This document shows, in pieces, positions 9,763 to 18,090 of a stretch of DNA of 64,000 bases. The stretch's first letter is position 1. Every line of letters starts with the position of its first letter. This stretch comes from Paenibacillus sambharensis (GTDB taxonomy: Bacteria > Bacillota > Bacilli > Paenibacillales > Paenibacillaceae), in the NCBI RefSeq assembly GCF_003233845.1, contig NZ_QKRB01000006.1, forward strand, positions 1-64,000, given 5' to 3'. Under the pieces are notes generated by a model that saw nothing but the letters and a program-made list of their open reading frames with translations, ran no database searches and was not told the origin of the DNA. The position numbers and the translations under genes were made by a program.

Positions 9763-10344
9763 TTATACCAGGTCGCAGGCTTCTGCAGGCATCCAGTGGG
9801 CATCCTTGCCTTCCCACTTGACATTGCAGCCGATAGGATTCGTGACAGGCACGGACAGCTGCTGCCCTGCCAGGTGCTCCGATAGGGCGAGATCCAGATC
9901 ATTGACCGTCATCTTCGACGTATCGCGCGGACTGTCTACGGCACGTCCGGTGTAGACAAGCTTACGCCCCCCATCAAATACATAGAAATGCGGTGTCCGC
10001 AGCGCACCGTAAGCCCGGGCAATATCCTGGGATTCATCGCGCAGGTAAGTCCAAGGGTACTGCTCTTCCTTCATAATCTCCACCATATGTTCGAAGGAAT
10101 CTTCCGGATAGGTGTTCACGCTGTTGGAGTTAATACCGACAAAACGTACGCCCTGCTCTTCATATTTTACAGCTGTTGCACGGGTTACCTCATTTGAGCC
10201 AATAACATAAGGGCAGTGGTTGCATGTAAAAAATACGACAAGCACCTTTGCATCGCGGAAGTCATTCAAGGAATAAGTTCGGCCGTCAGTGGCCGGCAGT
10301 GCAAAGTCCGGGGCCTGATCCCCTATTTGTAAAGTAAATGCCAT
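9763..10344 (-). CDS. Thioredoxin-fold redoxin (AhpC/TSA-like)
   Basis: A 193-residue cytosolic protein with a thioredoxin/peroxiredoxin fold. The redox centre is [10 protein letters not shown], a CxxC at about residues 39-42 after a hydrophobic strand. The cis-Pro loop is TPHFYVFD. No signal peptide is seen, so it is not a ResA-type extracytoplasmic protein. Members of this group are annotated as thioredoxin-family or peroxiredoxin-like proteins and may reduce peroxides or disulfides. ATG 10344 has AAGGAGG upstream. It is monocistronic. Confidence 0.88.
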   Translation of the reverse strand: MAFTLQIGDQAPDFALPATDGRTYSLNDFRDAKVLVVFFTCNHCPYVIGSNEVTRATAVKYEEQGVRFVGINSNSVNTYPEDSFEHMVEIMKEEQYPWTYLRDESQDIARAYGALRTPHFYVFDGGRKLVYTGRAVDSPRDTSKMTVNDLDLALSEHLAGQQLSVPVTNPIGCNVKWEGKDAHWMPAEACDLV

Positions 10345-10557
10345 TATTTATCGCCTCCTTGCCCCCATTATAACCGGGCACCGCTTACATCTCAAATGCG
10401 GAATAACCTTGCTAACTGGCTGCTATGAGATTTTTCTCCTAATCATGCTGTAACGTTACATTTATAGTATACTCTTAGGTATAAATGATGCTATACAGTC
10501 TTGCAGGTACGTGAATAGGGCTTTAATTACCCCGGATATCGGGAGAGGGAGTGCCTG

Positions 10558-10863
10558 ATGTATATTGTGCAATCGGTCGTGCAAGTGCCGTTAGAGAAGG
10601 CCGAGGAGGTTATCGGCCTGTACCAGAACCGCTCACGGTCTGTTGACAATCAGCCAGGCTTCTTGTCATTTCAACTGCTGCAGAACGAACCGAAGCCCGA
10701 AGAGCTGATCGTGCATATGACGTGGGAAACGAAGGAGCATTACCTCGCTTGGGTTACAAGTGACGATTTCAAACGTATTCATGAGCTTGAGAAAAAATAT
10801 CCCGATCAGGAGCTGGCATCCATCGTCCCGACTGTACGCAAGTATGTCGTCCGGGCGGAATAG
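10558..10863 (+). CDS. Antibiotic-biosynthesis-monooxygenase-fold protein (HmoA/IsdG-like)
   Basis: A 101-residue dimeric ferredoxin-like alpha/beta protein of the ABM superfamily. The pattern MYIVQSVVQVP, then PGFLSFQLLQ, then HMTWETKEHYLAW is typical of HmoA/HmoB/IsdG-like heme-degrading monooxygenases. It could open heme or oxidise another small aromatic. Heme-contact residues cannot be confirmed without a structure alignment. The stop is only 14 bases before the cobalamin-binding gene, so the two probably share a transcript. This pairing is unusual and may mean the product or substrate is linked to the tetrapyrrole sensing downstream. Confidence 0.82.
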   Translation: MYIVQSVVQVPLEKAEEVIGLYQNRSRSVDNQPGFLSFQLLQNEPKPEELIVHMTWETKEHYLAWVTSDDFKRIHELEKKYPDQELASIVPTVRKYVVRAE

Positions 10864-10877
10864 TGAGGGGGTAGGTT

Positions 10878-11954
10878 ATGAAGCATACGCTGCAGGATAC
10901 AGGGGAAACCATTCTTCGACGAGGCGATGAACTGGCGGAACTGGTAACCGGTATGCAGTACAGCCTGCAGCCCGACCTAAACCGGCGGTTTGGGGATAGG
11001 GGTAGGATCAAGACTAAGCAGGATACGGTATATAATCTGAAATATCTGGCGCAGAGTATTCAGGTCCAGAGCCCGCTGCTGTTTGCCAACTATATTCAAT
11101 GGGTGAAGAACCTGCTTGCCGGCTATAATGTGACCGCCGATGACTTAATTGTCAATATTCACTGTATCCGTGATGTGCTGGAAGCTGAATTGGAGCCGGA
11201 ACCATACGCAGAGGTTACTCCGTTCCTGGAGCTTGCCCTTCATCAAGTGAAGGAACCGGCAGACGTGCATCAGATGCCGGATAATGATGAGATGGGCAGT
11301 CTGGCCCGCCGTTACACAGAGCTGCTGCTTGTGGGTGACCGGTTAGAGGCGGGCAAGCTGGTGATGGAGCTCGTACAAGGACAGATGCCAGTTGATGAGA
11401 TCTACTTCCACATCTTCCAGCAGTCCCAGTATGAAATAGGCAGGCTGTGGCAGGCGAATAAGATTACGATTGCCCAAGAGCACTATGCTTCGGCTGCTAC
11501 GCAGATGATTATGTCGCAATTGTATCCTTATATCTTCTCTACCGCGCGGAACGGCTACCGGATGGTGGCTGCATGTGTGGGAGAGGAGCTGCATGAAATC
11601 GGGCTTCGGATGGTATCGGATTTGTTTGAGATGGAGGGCTGGGACACGTACTATGTCGGTGCTAACGTACCATCACGCTCTTTAATTCAGACAATCTGTG
11701 ACCGCAGGCCCCATGTGCTGGCCGTATCGGCAACCATGACCTATCATGTTACTCTCGTCAAGAAGCTGATCGAGGAAGTCAGGCAGGACCCGGCATGCGG
11801 CGGTGTGCGCATCATGGTTGGCGGGCTTCCTTTTAATATCGACCCGGAGCTGTGGAAGCACGTTGGCGCAGATGGATACGCTGCTAATGCCAAGGAAGGG
11901 ATTGCGCGGGCTTATGAATTGGTCCGTGCCGGCCAGCCGGTAAAGAACTCGTAA
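10878..11954 (+). CDS. Cobalamin-binding sensor protein with CarH-type motifs
   Basis: A 358-residue soluble protein. Residues 1-125 are helical and not recognised; there is no MerR-type DNA-binding domain. Residues about 140-220 form a B12-binding cap with W191-x9-E201-H202, exactly the spacing of the photoreceptor CarH. Residues about 225-355 form the Rossmann-like B12 domain with E237-x-H239-x-x-G242, in which the His ligates cobalt (base-off/His-on). In CarH these elements bind adenosylcobalamin and respond to light. Here the output is probably protein-protein, to the hybrid kinase 21 bases downstream. A methyltransferase corrinoid protein is less likely because no methyltransferase is linked and the WxxxxxxxxxEH cap is that of the photosensor group. 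Confidence 0.85.
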   Translation: MKHTLQDTGETILRRGDELAELVTGMQYSLQPDLNRRFGDRGRIKTKQDTVYNLKYLAQSIQVQSPLLFANYIQWVKNLLAGYNVTADDLIVNIHCIRDVLEAELEPEPYAEVTPFLELALHQVKEPADVHQMPDNDEMGSLARRYTELLLVGDRLEAGKLVMELVQGQMPVDEIYFHIFQQSQYEIGRLWQANKITIAQEHYASAATQMIMSQLYPYIFSTARNGYRMVAACVGEELHEIGLRMVSDLFEMEGWDTYYVGANVPSRSLIQTICDRRPHVLAVSATMTYHVTLVKKLIEEVRQDPACGGVRIMVGGLPFNIDPELWKHVGADGYAANAKEGIARAYELVRAGQPVKNS

Positions 11955-11975
11955 GGGTTAGGGGGACCTATAGCT

Positions 11976-14069
11976 GTGAATGAGCATCAAGAATCGGTTC
12001 TATCGCTCTTGTGCGACAGCGGGGGTCAGATTGTTCGCGTGATACGTGATGATATCGCGATGACGGAAGGCCGAGATGATCTCTGCAATATTATAGATCT
12101 TATGGACGAGATGAGCGGGCTGAAGTGTAGAGATTTTTTCGAGCAGCTAAGGAGGAAGAAGGCGGCTTTCAACTGGGAACTGCATCTGAACATCGGCGGT
12201 AAGCCGGAGCTATTTTACTTAAGCGGGGGGATCTTTGAAGAACATGTTCTCATCGTCGGCTCCAAGTATAACACGAGTTACACGTACTTCTATGATGAGC
12301 TGATGAAGATCAATAACCAGCAGATGGTATCACTCCGGGAGACGATCAAGAAGCTGTCTCATGAGATGGTACTGAAGCTGGAGCAGGAGCTCAAGACCTA
12401 TGACGAGTTCTCCGCCTTGAATAACGAGCTTCTGTCTGTTCAGAGGGAGCTTGCCAAGACGAACATTGAATTGAAGCTGGCCAAGGAAGCGGCCGAGACG
12501 GCGAACAAGACGAAGAGCACCTTCCTGGCTACGATGAGCCACGAAATCAGAACGCCCATGAACGGCATTATTGCGATGGCCGAGCTGCTTGCCCACACAC
12601 ATATGACGGATTCCCAGAAGGAATCCATCTCGATTATTATGGACTCCGGCAACTTAATGCTTAACATCATTAACGATATCCTGGATCTATCGAAGATTGA
12701 AGCGGGTGAGATGAAGCTGGAGCTCGCCAGGTTTCATCTGCGTTCTGTGGTTGATCATGTGGTGCAGCTGCTGCAGACACGAGCGGAAGGCCAGCGCAAC
12801 CGGGTGACGGTCTATTTTGACCCGCAAATTCAGCCGCATCTTAGAGGCGATCCTAACCGGATTCGCCAGATCCTGCTCAATCTTCTCGGCAACGCAGTCA
12901 AATTTACATTCGACGGTGACATTGATCTCCGGGTCTTCATGATCCAGGATTACGAGCTGCGCCAGCGGCTCCGCTTCGAAGTGATGGATACGGGGATTGG
13001 CATTGAGGAGGATAACCTTGAGAAGCTGTTCCAGCCTTTCTACCAGGTCGGCAACAATTATACCCAGCAGTTCAGTTCTACTGGTCTTGGTTTATCCATC
13101 AGCAAGCGTCTGGTCGAGATGATGAACGGTGAAATCGGTGTGTTCAGCAAGGTTGGAAGCGGGTCAACATTCTGGTTTGAGCTGGAGCTGGAGAAGGTGG
13201 CTGAGACAGCCGGCAGCGGTATTCGGCAGGCTAGAGCAAGCTCTGCGGTTAAGCCGAAGTGGAAGCTTGAAGGGAAAGAGCTGTCCTCTGCGATCCTGCT
13301 CGCGGAGGACAATGCTGTTAACCAGCATATTACGACCCTGCAGCTGAAGAAGCTTGGGGTTGAGAGGATTATTATCGCTTCCAATGGCGAGGAGGCGGTG
13401 GAGCTGTGGAAATCTCAGAAGCCGGCATTGATTCTGATGGATAACCAGATGCCGGTCATGGACGGCTTTGAAGCCACACGACAGATCCGGGGACTTGAGG
13501 ATTCAATGGATTGCGCCAGCCGGACGCCAATCGTATCAATCACGGCCAATGCTATGCAGGGTGATATGGAGCGCTGTCTGGAAGCGGGGATGGATGACTA
13601 TATTACGAAGCCGGTACAGTTGGATAAGCTGCGGGAGGTTGTGATCCGCTGGCTGCCGGATGGTCCGCAAGACCATCAGTCCCCGCTGGAGGAAGTGCAG
13701 CACTCGGAATATCTGGATCTCGGGACGATTGAGGATATTGTGGCGCCTCCTTGGGATGAGGTTGATCTGGATGTTCTTGCCCAGCTGTTCGAGATGTACC
13801 GCCAGGATACACCGGCCAAGCTGGAGCTTCTTCGCCAGGAGCTGAAGCGTGGGCTGCTCGCCAAGGCGGAGCAGACCGCTCATAATATTAAGTCAGCGAG
13901 TTTAAGCGTCGGTATGGCGCCGCTCGCGGGCATTATTGCAGCTATTGAGGCGCGCATTAAGGAGGGAGCCATGGATGGCTACGATGTGCTCCTTATGCAG
14001 ATGAGCCAGCTGTACGATCTGTCCTGCTCGGCTTTCACCGAGCTGCTGAATTCATCCAGCTGTGCCTGA
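11976..14069 (+). CDS. Hybrid histidine kinase with receiver and HPt domains
   Basis: A 697-residue cytoplasmic kinase with no membrane segments. The N-terminal ~105 residues form a small PAS-like input region, and about 108-175 a coiled coil. HisKA has H189 in [15 protein letters not shown]. HATPase_c has N-box [10 protein letters not shown]1 DTGIGI and G2 STGLGLS. The receiver has acidic pair AEDN and phospho-acceptor D489 in [13 protein letters not shown]. The HPt domain has H636 in TAHNIKS. All phosphorelay sites are present. It lacks its own transmembrane sensor and follows a cobalamin-binding protein in the same operon, which suggests that protein supplies the signal. The GTG start has GGGGGA about ten bases upstream. 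No dedicated output regulator is adjacent. Confidence 0.93.
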   Translation: MNEHQESVLSLLCDSGGQIVRVIRDDIAMTEGRDDLCNIIDLMDEMSGLKCRDFFEQLRRKKAAFNWELHLNIGGKPELFYLSGGIFEEHVLIVGSKYNTSYTYFYDELMKINNQQMVSLRETIKKLSHEMVLKLEQELKTYDEFSALNNELLSVQRELAKTNIELKLAKEAAETANKTKSTFLATMSHEIRTPMNGIIAMAELLAHTHMTDSQKESISIIMDSGNLMLNIINDILDLSKIEAGEMKLELARFHLRSVVDHVVQLLQTRAEGQRNRVTVYFDPQIQPHLRGDPNRIRQILLNLLGNAVKFTFDGDIDLRVFMIQDYELRQRLRFEVMDTGIGIEEDNLEKLFQPFYQVGNNYTQQFSSTGLGLSISKRLVEMMNGEIGVFSKVGSGSTFWFELELEKVAETAGSGIRQARASSAVKPKWKLEGKELSSAILLAEDNAVNQHITTLQLKKLGVERIIIASNGEEAVELWKSQKPALILMDNQMPVMDGFEATRQIRGLEDSMDCASRTPIVSITANAMQGDMERCLEAGMDDYITKPVQLDKLREVVIRWLPDGPQDHQSPLEEVQHSEYLDLGTIEDIVAPPWDEVDLDVLAQLFEMYRQDTPAKLELLRQELKRGLLAKAEQTAHNIKSASLSVGMAPLAGIIAAIEARIKEGAMDGYDVLLMQMSQLYDLSCSAFTELLNSSSCA

Positions 14070-14099
14070 CACATTCATGAATATGCAAAAATCGCTATA

Positions 14100-14143
14100 G
14101 GCGGCTTCCGGTCAACATCGACCAGAAGCCGCCATTTGTTTCG
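14100..14143 (+). terminator. Terminator of the sensor operon
   Basis: GGCGGCTTC (14100-14108) pairs with GAAGCCGCC (14125-14133), extended inward by GGTC/GACC, and is followed by ATTTGTTTCG. It lies 30 bases after the hybrid kinase stop. Confidence 0.7.
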
Positions 14144-14258
14144 TAAAGTACAGGGAGGGTAATTAATAACTGCAGTGGTACATGCCTGGACCTGTATCTT
14201 AATTTTTTGCACAATGCAAGGTCTTAACTGCAAATCAGGATAACGGGAGGTAAGGACA

Positions 14259-14894
14259 ATGGCCAAAGAACGGAAGATTGTCGGAGTTTTTGACAAAGAA
14301 GATGAAGCGGTAAAAGCGATAGAAGGTCTGAAGGAACAGGGTTATCGCTCGGAGGAAATCTCGGTTATCGCGAAAGACCGGGACGAGCTGTCCTATGTAG
14401 CGGATGAGACGGGCACGAAAGCCCCAGAAGGCTTGGCGGCCGGCGCGACGGCTGGCGGCGTACTGGGTGGTGTCACCGGTCTTCTTGCAGGTGTAGGTGC
14501 ACTCGCTATTCCGGGTGTTGGGCCCATCATCGCAGCCGGACCAATTGCGGCAACCTTGACAGGGGCAGCTGTCGGTGCCGGTGCGGGCGGTCTGGTGGGC
14601 GGTCTGATTGGTATGGGTATACCGGAAGAGGATGCAGAGCGGTATCAGAATTTTGTAGAAGAGGGCCGCATTCTTGTCCTGGTTGATGCGGATTCTGAGC
14701 GTGACGAGTATGCGTATGAGACATTCCGGTTGAATCGTTCGCTCAATCAGGATACCTATGACCGTTCCACTCGCGGTTCTGCCGGTATGGGCGCGAACGG
14801 CGCAGGGCTTGGAACTGGCATGGGTACAGGAGCTGACAACGGTGTGGACCCGCGGGCGGAAGAGCCGTATTCGGACAATCGCCGCAACTACTAG
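14259..14894 (+). CDS. General stress protein 17M-like (YflT family)
   Basis: A 211-residue protein. The N-terminal ~50 residues (GVFDKEDEAVKAIEGLKEQG) match the GSP17M/YflT domain. A glycine/alanine-rich hydrophobic segment (about 60-120, glycine-zipper-like) follows, then a second alpha/beta segment ending DRYQ-like in ERYQNFVEEGRILVLVDAD. The family is part of general stress responses in Bacillales, but its biochemical role is unknown. The C-terminal tail is low-complexity and Gly/Asn-rich. The ATG has GGAGGT upstream. I could not find a convincing sigma-B promoter. Confidence 0.85.
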   Translation: MAKERKIVGVFDKEDEAVKAIEGLKEQGYRSEEISVIAKDRDELSYVADETGTKAPEGLAAGATAGGVLGGVTGLLAGVGALAIPGVGPIIAAGPIAATLTGAAVGAGAGGLVGGLIGMGIPEEDAERYQNFVEEGRILVLVDADSERDEYAYETFRLNRSLNQDTYDRSTRGSAGMGANGAGLGTGMGTGADNGVDPRAEEPYSDNRRNY

Positions 14895-14954
14895 CTGACA
14901 GCCGCAGGCTTCGGTCACCAGCATGGCTGGAAGCTGGGCGAAGGAGGGATTGCG

Positions 14955-15158
14955 ATGCCTTGGAAAGACGGAGATTACCCGGAGTCGCTGAAGAATTTCG
15001 ATCCTGCAATCCGGGACAAGGCTGTGGAAATTGCCAATGCCCTGCTGCGTGACGGATACGATGAAGGCAGGGCGATCCCGATCGCAACGGCCCAGGCGAA
15101 GGAATGGGCCTCCAACCACCCGGAAGAAGTGGATGAGCACTATTCGGGTGGCGGCTAG
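14955..15158 (+). CDS. Small YdaT-like stress-associated protein
   Basis: A 67-residue hydrophilic protein starting MPWKDGDYPESLKNF. The pattern of a short Pro-Trp start, a helix KAVEIANALLRDGYDEG and the segment RAIPIATAQAKEWA resembles the N-terminal part of Bacillus YdaT-like proteins and ChaB-like small proteins. The function is unknown. GGAGGG lies seven bases upstream of the ATG. It sits 60 bases after the GSP17M-like gene and before a strong terminator, so the two are probably one stress-related unit. Confidence 0.72.
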   Translation: MPWKDGDYPESLKNFDPAIRDKAVEIANALLRDGYDEGRAIPIATAQAKEWASNHPEEVDEHYSGGG

Positions 15159-15221
15159 AAGCGAAGTATTAGATTGGGTGTGCTGTTCCAGCAGGAAATA
15201 GACTCTACCCCAATATATAAG

Positions 15222-15264
15222 CAGCGGCAGCACGGGATCAGGTCCCATGCTGCCGCTGTTTTTG
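15222..15264 (+). terminator. Rho-independent terminator
   Basis: CAGCGGCAGCACGGGA (15222-15237) pairs with TCCCATGCTGCCGCTG (15243-15258) with one wobble pair, followed by TTTTTG. It marks the end of the GC-rich block before the AT-rich island. Confidence 0.88.
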
Positions 15265-15278
15265 TTGAAAAAGCCGGG

Positions 15279-16145
15279 TTATGCTGGTTCTGATTCTCCG
15301 AGACCCAAACACTGCAAAATAATTGCTTGTTGTACATAAAGCAAATTCTTCTTAAATCCGTGCCCTACAAAGTAATCTGAATCAATGACATCTTCACTTA
15401 CCTCTTGTCCTCTAAAGAAAGGAGGACATGGGTTCAAAACTGCACCCTGTTTAGTTAGCCTCATTCTATCCAGATTAATCTGGTATTTTAAAAGGTATTC
15501 ATCGGTCTGGTAATCTGTGGGAAGTGAATCTGTCAGCACGACATCACTTCTTGATAATATGGCTTCGAGTTCGGTTGAATAATGATAATTTTCATTATCA
15601 TCATAAATCCGATTTCCAGCAGCACACACATGTTGGAACTTAAGATTCAGAACCTTGGAAATCTCGGCCCATGAAGTGACTATATTCCCCCGGGGGCCCA
15701 CAAACGTATAGGTGAGATTGCTGAAGTCTGGACGGATTTCTCGAATTGAATATAGATCAGACAGTATCTCACATGGATGGCCTTGTGATGACATTGCATT
15801 AATAATCGGGACTAAGGCATGTTGAGACAGCTCATTCATCTTATCGAAGTCGGAATGTCTGATAATAACACCATCAGCCCAATTGTTTAAATATTTCATT
15901 ACATCGGAGAGTTCTTCTTTCTTATCTAGTGATTCGGGCGGGAAGAGTATGCATTCTCCGCCTAGATCGTTAATCCCTTTCTCAAATGTAGTTCTTGTTC
16001 TAATACTTGATTCAGGAAAAAATAATATAAACGTTCTCCCCTCCAAAATCTTCTCCTTGAGCTTCTTATGCTTCAGTTTGTCCGTTAGATGAAAGAGCTC
16101 CGTTATACGGTCTTGCGATAATTCTGAGATGTTTAGGAGATGCAT
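15279..16145 (-). CDS. Divergent aspartate/ornithine carbamoyltransferase homologue
   Basis: A 288-residue protein of the carbamoyltransferase fold. The carbamoyl-phosphate motif is intact as SSIRTRTTFE (STRTR in typical enzymes). The second motif is GHPCEILSDLYSI, where HPxQ is usual, so Gln is replaced by Glu. The C-terminal amino-acid site reads NPCPPFFRGQEV, which fits neither HCLP of ornithine enzymes nor HPLPR of aspartate enzymes exactly. The second substrate therefore cannot be assigned. No arginine or pyrimidine genes are adjacent. ATG 16145 has AGGGGA upstream. The gene is clearly more AT-rich than the flanks, consistent with horizontal transfer. Confidence 0.82.
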   Translation of the reverse strand: MHLLNISELSQDRITELFHLTDKLKHKKLKEKILEGRTFILFFPESSIRTRTTFEKGINDLGGECILFPPESLDKKEELSDVMKYLNNWADGVIIRHSDFDKMNELSQHALVPIINAMSSQGHPCEILSDLYSIREIRPDFSNLTYTFVGPRGNIVTSWAEISKVLNLKFQHVCAAGNRIYDDNENYHYSTELEAILSRSDVVLTDSLPTDYQTDEYLLKYQINLDRMRLTKQGAVLNPCPPFFRGQEVSEDVIDSDYFVGHGFKKNLLYVQQAIILQCLGLGESEPA

Positions 16146-16259
16146 AAACAAGTCCCCTTTGATTTAGTTTGTCTTGGTTTGCAGCAGAGTGTTCGGTCAG
16201 CAGGATCGAGGACTTAGCCGGTGCAGGGCTGTCTGCTTGATCTCTCCTCAGAAAGCGAG

Positions 16260-16595
16260 CTACATCCACAGGTAACTATATTCATCTTTATCAATTGTTT
16301 TTAATTGCTTTTCAAAATCTTCTATCGGTTTAATATCCTCTATGAAATGCCACTTATCTTTACTGTCTTTCCAATATACCTTCCATTTGTTATCTATATA
16401 CCTGAACTGAGCGATTGGCAATTCAACTCTTTGGCCCGGTCTATATGAAGGTCTATCCTGTGATAAAGTAATGGTTTCACCTCGAAACTTATACAAAATC
16501 TTATACTCTGCTTTGAGATGTTCTGGGATCTTCTTCGCTATGTAGGTATCTAATATTTTTTCAAGTCTTTTCTTAGTGAAGGCATCAAACGCCAT
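16260..16595 (-). CDS. Hypothetical protein, DUF3024-like
   Basis: A 111-residue basic, lysine- and aromatic-rich protein. The central segment FRYIDNKWKVYWKDSKDKWH resembles DUF3024 proteins, which have no known function. ATG 16595 has GGGAG about ten bases upstream. Base composition is AT-rich like the neighbouring carbamoyltransferase gene, and it reads in the same direction with a gap of about 110 bases. Such small genes are common cargo of mobile islands. Confidence 0.7.
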   Translation of the reverse strand: MAFDAFTKKRLEKILDTYIAKKIPEHLKAEYKILYKFRGETITLSQDRPSYRPGQRVELPIAQFRYIDNKWKVYWKDSKDKWHFIEDIKPIEDFEKQLKTIDKDEYSYLWM

Positions 16596-16758
16596 GCTGA
16601 TCAACTCCCTCGAGGTTTTATTTCATTTTGGCTTTTGCTGTGTCTTTATGCAATGATTTTTAGTTAACGTTATTGTATCCCTCACTCTTGACCTCTTTGT
16701 ATTGCATTGCAAGCACCCAAGACATTTCCGTCTGGTTCCTGAATGACCCCATAATCAA

Positions 16759-17190
16759 CTATTTATCAAATCCCAGTGTCTGTTCAGAAAGAACCCTGAA
16801 CTGCTTCAACTCTATGTTTAATTTCTCAATTTCCTTTTTGTCCAATCCATTAGTATCAAGGTAGAATGATCCTGTTATAACTTCGGAGGTGTTCGAATTA
16901 ATTGTCCTATTTATTTCATTTACGATCGATTGATTCCCCAATCTTCCACTTAACTCTTCAGTTAAAATAGGAGTTGCAGAGATTATGTTTATTGAATTTT
17001 CGGTTCTGTTCCAAAGATTGAAATTATAGGATACTACGGTTTTGTCTAAATCCCCACCCAAACTATAAGAAATTGAATTAATTACTAATCCATCATCTAT
17101 TACATCTATTGATTCCGTATTGTTACACCCCGGAAATATTAGAACAGAAGCAAGAATCAAAGAACTCATGATATGTTTTAAATTTATCAT
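16759..17190 (-). CDS. Putative lipoprotein, function unknown
   Basis: A 143-residue protein starting with a lipoprotein signal. A hydrophobic stretch (about residues 5-20, SSLILASVLIFPGC) ends at a lipobox with Cys, so the mature protein should be diacylglyceryl-anchored on the outside of the membrane. The remainder is strand-rich and polar, without recognised motifs. ATG 17190 has GGGGGA close upstream. The AT-rich composition matches the island. Confidence 0.65.
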   Translation of the reverse strand: MINLKHIMSSLILASVLIFPGCNNTESIDVIDDGLVINSISYSLGGDLDKTVVSYNFNLWNRTENSINIISATPILTEELSGRLGNQSIVNEINRTINSNTSEVITGSFYLDTNGLDKKEIEKLNIELKQFRVLSEQTLGFDK

Positions 17191-17398
17191 CGCTTCCCCC
17201 ACTGGCTTTCAGATCATTCGCTGGTTATTCCAACTATGACCTTTTAGCTTTTCTTCGAATTGTTTTTTAGCTTTAATCCTTCTCTTGCATCAATAATCAG
17301 GCGACTACCCCACCGTATTCGACATAAGACCAAAAGATTCCTTTACTTACAGAGGAGATGGTTAATAAGGATTATCTTGCATTTCGAAACGGTATTTA

Positions 17399-17427
17399 TT
17401 ATTATGGATACCAGATATCCATAATAA
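17399..17427. promoter_or_regulatory. Perfect 12-bp-arm operator upstream of Rrf2 gene
   Basis: TTATTATGGATA (17399-17410), spacer CCAGA, and TATCCATAATAA (17416-17427) form a perfect inverted repeat ending 18 bases before the Rrf2 start. The size and position fit autoregulation by a dimeric winged-helix repressor. Confidence 0.7.
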
Positions 17428-17445
17428 ACGGGGGGAGGAGGAGAC

Positions 17446-17934
17446 TTGCAGTTCTCCAAAAGTACAGATTATGCCCTGCATGCCTTAGTTCACCTGGGAC
17501 TTTCAGAACGGAGCAGCAATGTCGGAATCAAGGAATTATCCGGGACGCTTGGTGTATCCGAAAGTTATTTATCTAAAATCATGTCAAAGTTAAGGCAGGA
17601 TGGGATTGTACGCGCCGTACCAGGAGTGAACGGCGGTTACGAGCTTGCAAGGCCGGCGGAACAGATTTCTTTTTTTGACGTGGTCCAAGTAATGGAAGGA
17701 AGACAGCAGCTATTTAAATGTTCGAACTCACGCTCACAGCAGCATCGGCTTTTAGATGAAGAGGAGAGTGCGCCGGAAAGCCAGAGAGAGTTGGATAGGA
17801 AGGAATGCCTGATTGAGAAAGTAATGTACAGTGCAGAACAGCAGATGTATCAATACTTGAGGGAACAAACGATTCAGTCGGTACTGGATGAAGCTCTGAA
17901 GCGGCGCTTCAGTCACGAGATGAACAAGAAGTAA
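17446..17934 (+). CDS. Rrf2-family transcriptional regulator
   Basis: A 162-residue winged-helix regulator. The Rrf2 signature is clear: MQFSKSTDYALHALVHLGL, recognition helix region VSESYLSKIMSKL, wing VPGVNGGYELARP. It has only two Cys in the C-terminal half (KCSN and KECL), not the three-Cys iron-sulfur pattern of IscR/NsrR, so it is probably cluster-free like CymR/YwnA types. The start is a TTG with GGGGGAGGAGGAGAC immediately upstream. A perfect operator lies in its promoter, and a related one in front of the methyltransferase gene 120 bases downstream. Confidence 0.88.
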   Translation: MQFSKSTDYALHALVHLGLSERSSNVGIKELSGTLGVSESYLSKIMSKLRQDGIVRAVPGVNGGYELARPAEQISFFDVVQVMEGRQQLFKCSNSRSQQHRLLDEEESAPESQRELDRKECLIEKVMYSAEQQMYQYLREQTIQSVLDEALKRRFSHEMNKK

Positions 17935-17950
17935 TACACTTCTTGTTCTT

Positions 17951-17979
17951 TAATTATGGATATCATAGATCTATTATTA
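17951..17979. promoter_or_regulatory. Second, imperfect Rrf2-type operator upstream of methyltransferase gene
   Basis: TAATTATGGATA, spacer TCATA, GATCTATTATTA is an inverted repeat with the same 12-5-12 geometry and the same ATTATGGATA half-site as the operator before the Rrf2 gene. Nine of twelve arm positions are complementary. It suggests co-regulation of the methyltransferase. Confidence 0.5.
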
Positions 17980-18090
17980 AGGTGATTACGAATGGTGTAT
18001 CTAAGATATGATGTGGCGCTATTGCAAATCGTTAGAGCATGAACAGGCGGCGAGATGAAGCTGTCAGATATAACAGAAGGGAAGAAAGAG

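Noticed and set aside
14215-14258. Possible sigma-B promoter (GTCTTAAC ... GGATAAC) before the GSP17M-like gene
   Set aside because: The putative -10 lies only a few bases before the ribosome binding site, leaving no room for a leader with that site.
14235-15248. 337-codon open frame antisense to the two stress-like genes
   Set aside because: It spans two genes with good ribosome sites and a terminator, and has no recognisable motif.
17358-17576. Small plus-strand frame covering the Rrf2 operator
   Set aside because: It overlaps the operator and the Rrf2 gene in another frame and has no family features.
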